From Megasphaera_A sueciensis (GTDB lineage: Bacteria; Bacillota; Negativicutes; Veillonellales; Megasphaeraceae), in assembly GCF_050219315.1 (NCBI RefSeq), contig NZ_CP116939.1, forward strand, positions 2,666,001 to 2,730,000: a stretch of DNA of 64,000 nucleotides. The letters are read 5' to 3'. How positions within the stretch are numbered: position 1 is the first letter of the stretch; the number at the start of each line of letters is the position of its first letter. Below the pieces are notes generated by a model, which worked only from the letters and a program-made list of their open reading frames with translations, had not been told where the DNA came from and did no database searches. Shown one piece after another: positions 59,509 to 64,000 of the stretch. Both the position numbers and the translations under genes were made by a program.

Positions 59509-60459
59509 ATGGATGCGGAAAAATTAGTCTTAGTTCATCAAAACGGCATGTTAGGTCAGTTTAATCCGGAATTTATTCAAGAAGAAAAAGCGGAACAGAA
59601 GAAGAATGCGGAAAAAGTGGAATCTTGGGGGAAAATTACATGGCGGCGTTTCTGTAAGAATCGAGTAGCGTATTGGAGCATGTTTTTGTTTTTTGCGATT
59701 ATACTCTTAGCTGTGCTGGCTCCGATTATTTCTCCATATAATCCGGTACAGACAGTAGGTGCTTTTGACGAAGCACCATCAATTGCACATTTGCTGGGAA
59801 CAGATGATGTAGGGCGTGATGTATTGAGCCGTTTGATTTATGGTTCTCAGGTTTCTCTGATTGTCGGCATCGGTTCAGTAATTATTTATGCAGCTATTGG
59901 CATCACCTTGGGACTTTTATCGGGATATTTTGGCGGAGCAATTGATAGTATTATTATGCGGATTACGGAAGTGTTTATGGCGTATCCACAATTTATGATT
60001 ATTCTTGTTATTGTTAGCTTAATAGGACCAAATATGATAACCGTTATGCTGGTAATGGGATTCATGGGGTGGCCGCCTATTTGCCGATTGGTCAGAGGCG
60101 AAGTGCTTCGTGTTAAATCATTAGACTATGTATCGGCAGCCATTGTTACCGGCTATTCCCCAGGAACCATTGTATTTAAACATATTTTGCCAAATGTGTT
60201 ATCACCGATTCTCGTTAATTGTACGTTTGGTATTGCATCGGCTATCCTTATTGAAGCTTCTTTAAGCTTTCTGGGAATGGGAGTACAGCCGCCGGCAGCT
60301 AGTTGGGGTAATATGTTGACGAGTGCTCAATCTATTACTATTTTATCAGAAGAACCTTGGCGTTGGATTCCGCCGGGAATTGCTATTCTTATTGCTGTAC
60401 TCACGATAAACTTTTTGGGTGACGGACTTAATGAAGCGATAGATGGAGATTCAAAATAG
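59509..60459 (+). CDS. dppC: dipeptide/oligopeptide ABC transporter permease (DppC-type)
   Basis: A 316-residue permease with a long cytoplasmic N-terminus (about 1-60, rich in E and K), then six membrane segments. NPVQTVGAF, GTDDVGRDVLSRLIYGSQVSL and SFLGMGVQPPAASWGNML are characteristic. SD AAGGGGG before ATG, 15 bases after dppB. Confidence 0.94.
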   Translation: MDAEKLVLVHQNGMLGQFNPEFIQEEKAEQKKNAEKVESWGKITWRRFCKNRVAYWSMFLFFAIILLAVLAPIISPYNPVQTVGAFDEAPSIAHLLGTDDVGRDVLSRLIYGSQVSLIVGIGSVIIYAAIGITLGLLSGYFGGAIDSIIMRITEVFMAYPQFMIILVIVSLIGPNMITVMLVMGFMGWPPICRLVRGEVLRVKSLDYVSAAIVTGYSPGTIVFKHILPNVLSPILVNCTFGIASAILIEASLSFLGMGVQPPAASWGNMLTSAQSITILSEEPWRWIPPGIAILIAVLTINFLGDGLNEAIDGDSK

Positions 60460-60504
60460 AACATAGTATTGTAGTTGTATTGAAAATAAGAAAGGGGTAT
60501 GATC

Positions 60505-62130
60505 ATGGGCTTGTTAAATTGGATGCGTAAACGAAAAAGCCTTATCTTGGGTGTTTCTATGTTGGTAGGTGTAGCTATGCTTAGCGGATGCGGCGGAAAT
60601 AAAGGTGGAGCTGGCGGAAAAACGGGAGATACCTTGTATATAGGAATGACAAATGCGCCGGATTCATTTAATCCATTGTTTAATCCGGGGATCGCTGGAC
60701 AGTTTGCAATTCGTTTTATGTATGATACATTGCTGGGAATGCCGGAACCTAATAAATTTACACCACAATTAGCAGAAAGTTTTGAATCTCAGGATAATCA
60801 AAACTTTACTATTAAAATTAATCCTAAAGCAAAATGGACAGACGGTACGCCAGTTACCGCAGCTGACGTAGTGTATACACTTAATTTAATAGCGAATCCT
60901 AAGGTAGAAACATCTAAAGGAACGTATATTAATATGCTGGAAGGTGTAGATGATAAGGGAAAATTAGTTAGCGGCGATGCGATTCCGGGACTTGCAGCCA
61001 AGGATGAAAAGACGGTTGTTTTTAAGACAAAAGCGCCTGTAGATCCCAATTATTTAAAAAGTATGTTAGGGTTTGAGGTATATATTGTACCGAAACATGT
61101 ATTTGAAAAGATTGATCCGGCAGCTATTGCTAATTCAGAAGCAGCAACAAAACCGACAGTGACTAGCGGTGCATATAAGTTTGTGGCTTATGTTACTAAT
61201 GATCATGTTGAATATGCAGCCAATGAAGACTATTACAAGGGTGCACCCAAATTGAAAAAACTATTTATTCGGGTGATGAATGGGACTAACCTCGTAACGG
61301 AACTTAAGTCTGGTAATGTGCAATTAGCAGCGGGCGGCGGCATAGGCGTCATCCCTGTCAAGGATTTGGATGTTTTGAAAAAAGATAGTAAACTGATTGT
61401 TAAAACAGCACCTTCTTTTGCGGGACAGTATTTGGAAGTAAATAACAGCAATCCTATGTTTAATGTTAAGTTCCGCCGTGCAGTTACAATGGCCATCAAT
61501 AGAAAACAACTTGTTGATCAGCTCTATAAGGGAACAGCACAAGTAGTTCCGACCGTATATACTATGGCTAGCCCGGTTTATGATAAGAGCGTGGAACCAC
61601 TGCCATATGATCCTGCTAAAGCTAAGGAAGAATTAGCTGCTTCTGGATTTGATACATCGAAAGAATTAACCTTGCAAGTTCCTTTGGGAAATGTATTGCG
61701 TGAACAGTCAGCAGATCTGATTCAGCAAGATCTTAAAGCGATTGGATTGAATGTAAAGCAACAAAAATTAGATTTCCCTACCGTCCTTGGAAATGCTAAA
61801 AAAGGCGATTATGAACTGTTGCTTTTGGGATACGGTCTTACGGCAGATCCGGATTACAGTTCCTATTTTATTCCCGGCGGCAGCAGCAACTTCGCGCACA
61901 CGGATGACCCAACACTTACGGATATGATGTTAAAAGCGGCTGCGATGACGTCGGCAGATCAGCGTAAAACGGCATATGTTGAAATTCAAAAATATATGCG
62001 GGATAATCAATTTGTTACATCTTTATATGAAACGGATTATATTATGGCTCAAAGCAAAAATCTTAAAGGCGGCATCAAAGATTTCTGGGAAGGTTCATTG
62101 GATGATATTAATGAATGGCATTTTGAATAA
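60505..62130 (+). CDS. dppA: peptide-binding lipoprotein of the ABC transporter (DppA/OppA family)
   Basis: A 541-residue extracytoplasmic solute-binding protein (SBP family 5). The lipoprotein signal is at 1-33: basic MRKRKS, hydrophobic core, and lipobox LSGC with a Gly-rich linker. The mature domain shows AESFESQDNQNFTIKINPKA, KWTDGTPVTAADVVYT and the C-terminal YVEIQKYMRDN. It captures peptides for DppBC. ATG 60505 is behind AAAGGGG; an ATG two codons earlier is closer to the SD. The position between the permease and ATPase genes is unusual but seen in some Firmicutes. Confidence 0.93.
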   Translation: MGLLNWMRKRKSLILGVSMLVGVAMLSGCGGNKGGAGGKTGDTLYIGMTNAPDSFNPLFNPGIAGQFAIRFMYDTLLGMPEPNKFTPQLAESFESQDNQNFTIKINPKAKWTDGTPVTAADVVYTLNLIANPKVETSKGTYINMLEGVDDKGKLVSGDAIPGLAAKDEKTVVFKTKAPVDPNYLKSMLGFEVYIVPKHVFEKIDPAAIANSEAATKPTVTSGAYKFVAYVTNDHVEYAANEDYYKGAPKLKKLFIRVMNGTNLVTELKSGNVQLAAGGGIGVIPVKDLDVLKKDSKLIVKTAPSFAGQYLEVNNSNPMFNVKFRRAVTMAINRKQLVDQLYKGTAQVVPTVYTMASPVYDKSVEPLPYDPAKAKEELAASGFDTSKELTLQVPLGNVLREQSADLIQQDLKAIGLNVKQQKLDFPTVLGNAKKGDYELLLLGYGLTADPDYSSYFIPGGSSNFAHTDDPTLTDMMLKAAAMTSADQRKTAYVEIQKYMRDNQFVTSLYETDYIMAQSKNLKGGIKDFWEGSLDDINEWHFE

Positions 62131-62171
62131 TGGAAGCCCCGGCTATTACTCAGACAGAGAGGAGCGGCATG

Positions 62172-63263
62172 ATGAGTGAAATAATTTTAAGCGTTAAAGA
62201 TTTGACTATATCATTTCAAACGTTAGACGGCAAAGTATCAGCCGTTCGCGGTGTGAATTTTGATTTAAAAAAAGGGGAAACATTGGCAATTGTGGGAGAA
62301 TCAGGCTCGGGAAAATCAGTTTCCATGAAAGCCATTAACAGAGTGCTTCCTCAAAAAAATACAATATATGATCAAGGTGAAATACTGTATCAAGGTAAAA
62401 ATCTGCTTGAGTTATCAGAGCGGGAAATGGAAAAAATAAGGGGGAGGAAGATCGCAATGATCTTCCAAGACCCTATGACTTCTTTGAATCCAACAATGAC
62501 CGTAGGAAAGCAAATTGCAGAATCTATACTGATTCATGAAAAAATGCCTAAGGATAAGGCTATGACGGAAGCCATTGAACTTATGAGACTTGTGGGAATA
62601 CGCAATCCCGAAGAAAGTTGCAAAAATTATCCGCATCAATTTTCAGGCGGTATGCGTCAACGCGTTATGATAGCTTTATCGCTGGCTTGTAAGCCGGATA
62701 TCCTTATTGCCGATGAACCTACGACTGCACTGGATGTTACAATACAGTCACAAATTTTGGATCTTATTGATGATCTTAAAGCTAAACTCAATATGTCGGT
62801 CATATTTATTACCCATGACTTGGGGGTTGTGGCGCATGTGGCAGACCGGGTAGCTGTTATGTATGCAGGCCGCATTATAGAAATAGGAACAGCTGAAGAA
62901 ATTTTCTATAATCCGCAGCATCCGTATACCTGGGGACTTATTTGTTCTATGCCATCTTTGGATACGAAAGATGCGTCCTTATATAGCATTCCGGGAGCAC
63001 CGCCTAATTTATTGCATATGCCTAAAGGAGATGCCTTTGCACCTAGAAATGCATATGCACTGGCTATTGATTTTGAGGAAGAACCTCCTTTCTTTACGGT
63101 AAGTGATTCTCATGCAGCGGCCACTTGGCTTTTGCATCCTGATGCGCCAAAAGTTACACCACCGCCGGAAATTATACGGCGGCAGCATATTTTTAATTCT
63201 TTTATGAAAAAGGATAAAGGAGGTGAAGCTTATGTCGGAAGCCATGCCGCAAGCGGCCAGTAA
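62172..63263 (+). CDS. dppD: ABC transporter ATP-binding protein (DppD-type)
   Basis: A 363-residue ATPase. Walker A GESGSGKS (42-49), signature FSGGMRQR, Walker B ILIADEPTTALD, H-loop FITHDLGVVAHVADR, and the C-terminal oligopeptide/dipeptide motif after NPQHPYTWGLICSMPSLD. The tail lacks the usual cysteine cluster near its end (CxxxxPxC); the segment APRNAYALAIDFEEEPPFF takes its place. ATG 62172 follows GAGGAG at seven bases; ATG 62169 is adjacent. Ends 32 bases inside dppF. Confidence 0.92.
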   Translation: MSEIILSVKDLTISFQTLDGKVSAVRGVNFDLKKGETLAIVGESGSGKSVSMKAINRVLPQKNTIYDQGEILYQGKNLLELSEREMEKIRGRKIAMIFQDPMTSLNPTMTVGKQIAESILIHEKMPKDKAMTEAIELMRLVGIRNPEESCKNYPHQFSGGMRQRVMIALSLACKPDILIADEPTTALDVTIQSQILDLIDDLKAKLNMSVIFITHDLGVVAHVADRVAVMYAGRIIEIGTAEEIFYNPQHPYTWGLICSMPSLDTKDASLYSIPGAPPNLLHMPKGDAFAPRNAYALAIDFEEEPPFFTVSDSHAAATWLLHPDAPKVTPPPEIIRRQHIFNSFMKKDKGGEAYVGSHAASGQ

Positions 63264-64000
63264 AAAAGAAGCAATTCTTACGGTGCGTAATTTACATAAA
63301 ATTTTTAATCCACGAAAAAAAAGTGAGGTACGAGCTGTAGATGATGTATCCTTCACTATATACAAAGGAGAAACATTCGGACTAGTAGGCGAATCGGGAA
63401 GCGGTAAATCTACTACGGGACGAACGCTGATAAAATTAGAGGATATTACCGACGGACGGGTTATTTACAAAGGAGAAGATATTACGGATATTCATGGACG
63501 AAATGAAATGCTGAAATTTCGTAAATCCATGCAAATGATTTTTCAAGATCCGTTTGCTTCGCTGAATCCGAGAATACCTGTGAAGAAAATTATCGGAGAT
63601 GCATTGCGTGTCCATGGCATTTGTTCTACGGATGAAGAAGTAAACAAGCAAGTGTATGAAATGATGGATATTGTCGGTATAAATCGTTCGTATGCTAATC
63701 GGTATCCTACAGAATTTTCAGGAGGACAGTGTCAGCGTATCGGCATTGCCAGAGCCTTGTGTGTAAAGCCTGATTTTATTATTGCCGATGAATGTTTATC
63801 AGCTTTGGATGTATCAATCCAGGCACAGATTGTCAATCTTCTTATTCAATTACGGCAGGAAAGAGAAATGACATATCTTTTTATTGCACATGATTTGGCG
63901 ATGGTAAAATATATTAGTGACCGTATCGGCGTAATGAAGGATGGTAAAATTTTAGAATTGGCTGAAGCAGATGAATTGTATAATTATCCGCTTCATCCAT
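63232..64000 (+). CDS. dppF: ABC transporter ATP-binding protein (DppF-type), runs off the window
   Basis: The first 256 residues of the second ATPase; the 3' end is beyond the window. ATG 63232 is behind AAGGAGGTG. Walker A GESGSGKS at 53-60, signature EFSGGQCQR (162-170) and Walker B FIIADECLSALD (182-193). Two cysteines are unusual: C167 replaces the normal R/Q of SGGQxQR and C188 the proline of ADEP. The N-terminal RKKSEVRAVDDVS is typical of DppF. It pairs with DppD. Confidence 0.92.
   Translation, partial: MSEAMPQAASKKEAILTVRNLHKIFNPRKKSEVRAVDDVSFTIYKGETFGLVGESGSGKSTTGRTLIKLEDITDGRVIYKGEDITDIHGRNEMLKFRKSMQMIFQDPFASLNPRIPVKKIIGDALRVHGICSTDEEVNKQVYEMMDIVGINRSYANRYPTEFSGGQCQRIGIARALCVKPDFIIADECLSALDVSIQAQIVNLLIQLRQEREMTYLFIAHDLAMVKYISDRIGVMKDGKILELAEADELYNYPLHP

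Noticed and set aside
1..64000. CRISPR array, prophage, tRNA or rRNA genes
   Set aside because: No regularly spaced repeats, no phage structural or integrase genes, and no tRNA cloverleaf other than the tRNA-like part of tmRNA were seen by eye.

Overview
The window is chromosomal DNA of a low-GC (about 40% by eye), anaerobic, non-sporulating Firmicutes-type bacterium. I infer the class Negativicutes (the Veillonella / Megasphaera / Dialister neighbourhood). The reasons are tRNA-sensing T-box leaders, a gene order around efp and recN that matches the Clostridia/Bacilli chromosome with the spore genes missing, paired acetyl-CoA acetyltransferases, and anaerobic redox genes. No marker here fixes the genus. 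Coding density is high and SD sequences are mostly strong (AGGAGG-like), with several GTG and TTG starts. In many places I moved the start inward from the longest reading frame to the codon with a proper SD.

Layout. 1-1350: a gene-poor, AT-rich left edge with a terminator-ended possible RNA, one likely small gene and two small ORF remnants. 1349-7976: gamma-carbonic-anhydrase-like protein, iron alcohol dehydrogenase, a tandem U32 peptidase-family protein and MutS2. 7992-15860: sirtuin, ileS and trpS (each behind a promoter plus T-box leader), a DUF1858 protein, an anchored metallophosphoesterase and a YfbR-type nucleotidase. 15940-22945: an unknown protein, an NfeD-FloA membrane-microdomain operon, a hydrolase, an ion transporter, and a two-gene minus-strand unit encoding a signal-peptide protein and a membrane-anchored DnaQ-fold protein that has lost its catalytic acids. 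23119-27161: an unknown protein, MoaB, cobU-cobS-cobC-like genes for the end of cobalamin assembly, and an RsuA-type pseudouridine synthase.

27234-37841 is the most ancestral stretch: M24 peptidase, efp, two Asp23 proteins, nusB, a TsaD paralogue, xseA, xseB, ispA, tlyA, nadK, mnmM, argR and recN, mostly overlapping or tightly spaced. The spoIIIA genes expected after efp and the spoIVB-spo0A genes expected after recN are absent. 37944-40718 is the dapB-asd-dapA cluster for the diaminopimelate/lysine pathway. Its terminator loop carries a 53-bp palindrome with IS3-like ends and a 3-bp target duplication. A DEAD-box helicase gene converges on it.

42252-53487 is the mobile-element zone. A 1441-bp IS256-family element with 8-bp target duplications splits a small membrane-protein gene whose frame rejoins exactly when the IS is removed. 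An IS110-family element sits between two paralogous M20 amidohydrolase genes. The same zone holds potE and two acetyl-CoA acetyltransferases. 53679-64000 holds a YjiH/YjiG-type membrane pair, rarD, a candidate small RNA, a class II aldolase, tmRNA (tag ending ENFALAA), and a complete dppBCADF-type peptide ABC operon whose last gene runs off the window.

No CRISPR array, prophage, canonical tRNA or rRNA was seen. The strongest candidates for new biology are the catalytically degenerate membrane-anchored DnaQ-fold protein with its exported partner, the IS110 non-coding end (possible bridge RNA), the palindromic IS3-end miniature in the dapA terminator, and the candidate small RNA near 56190-56325.
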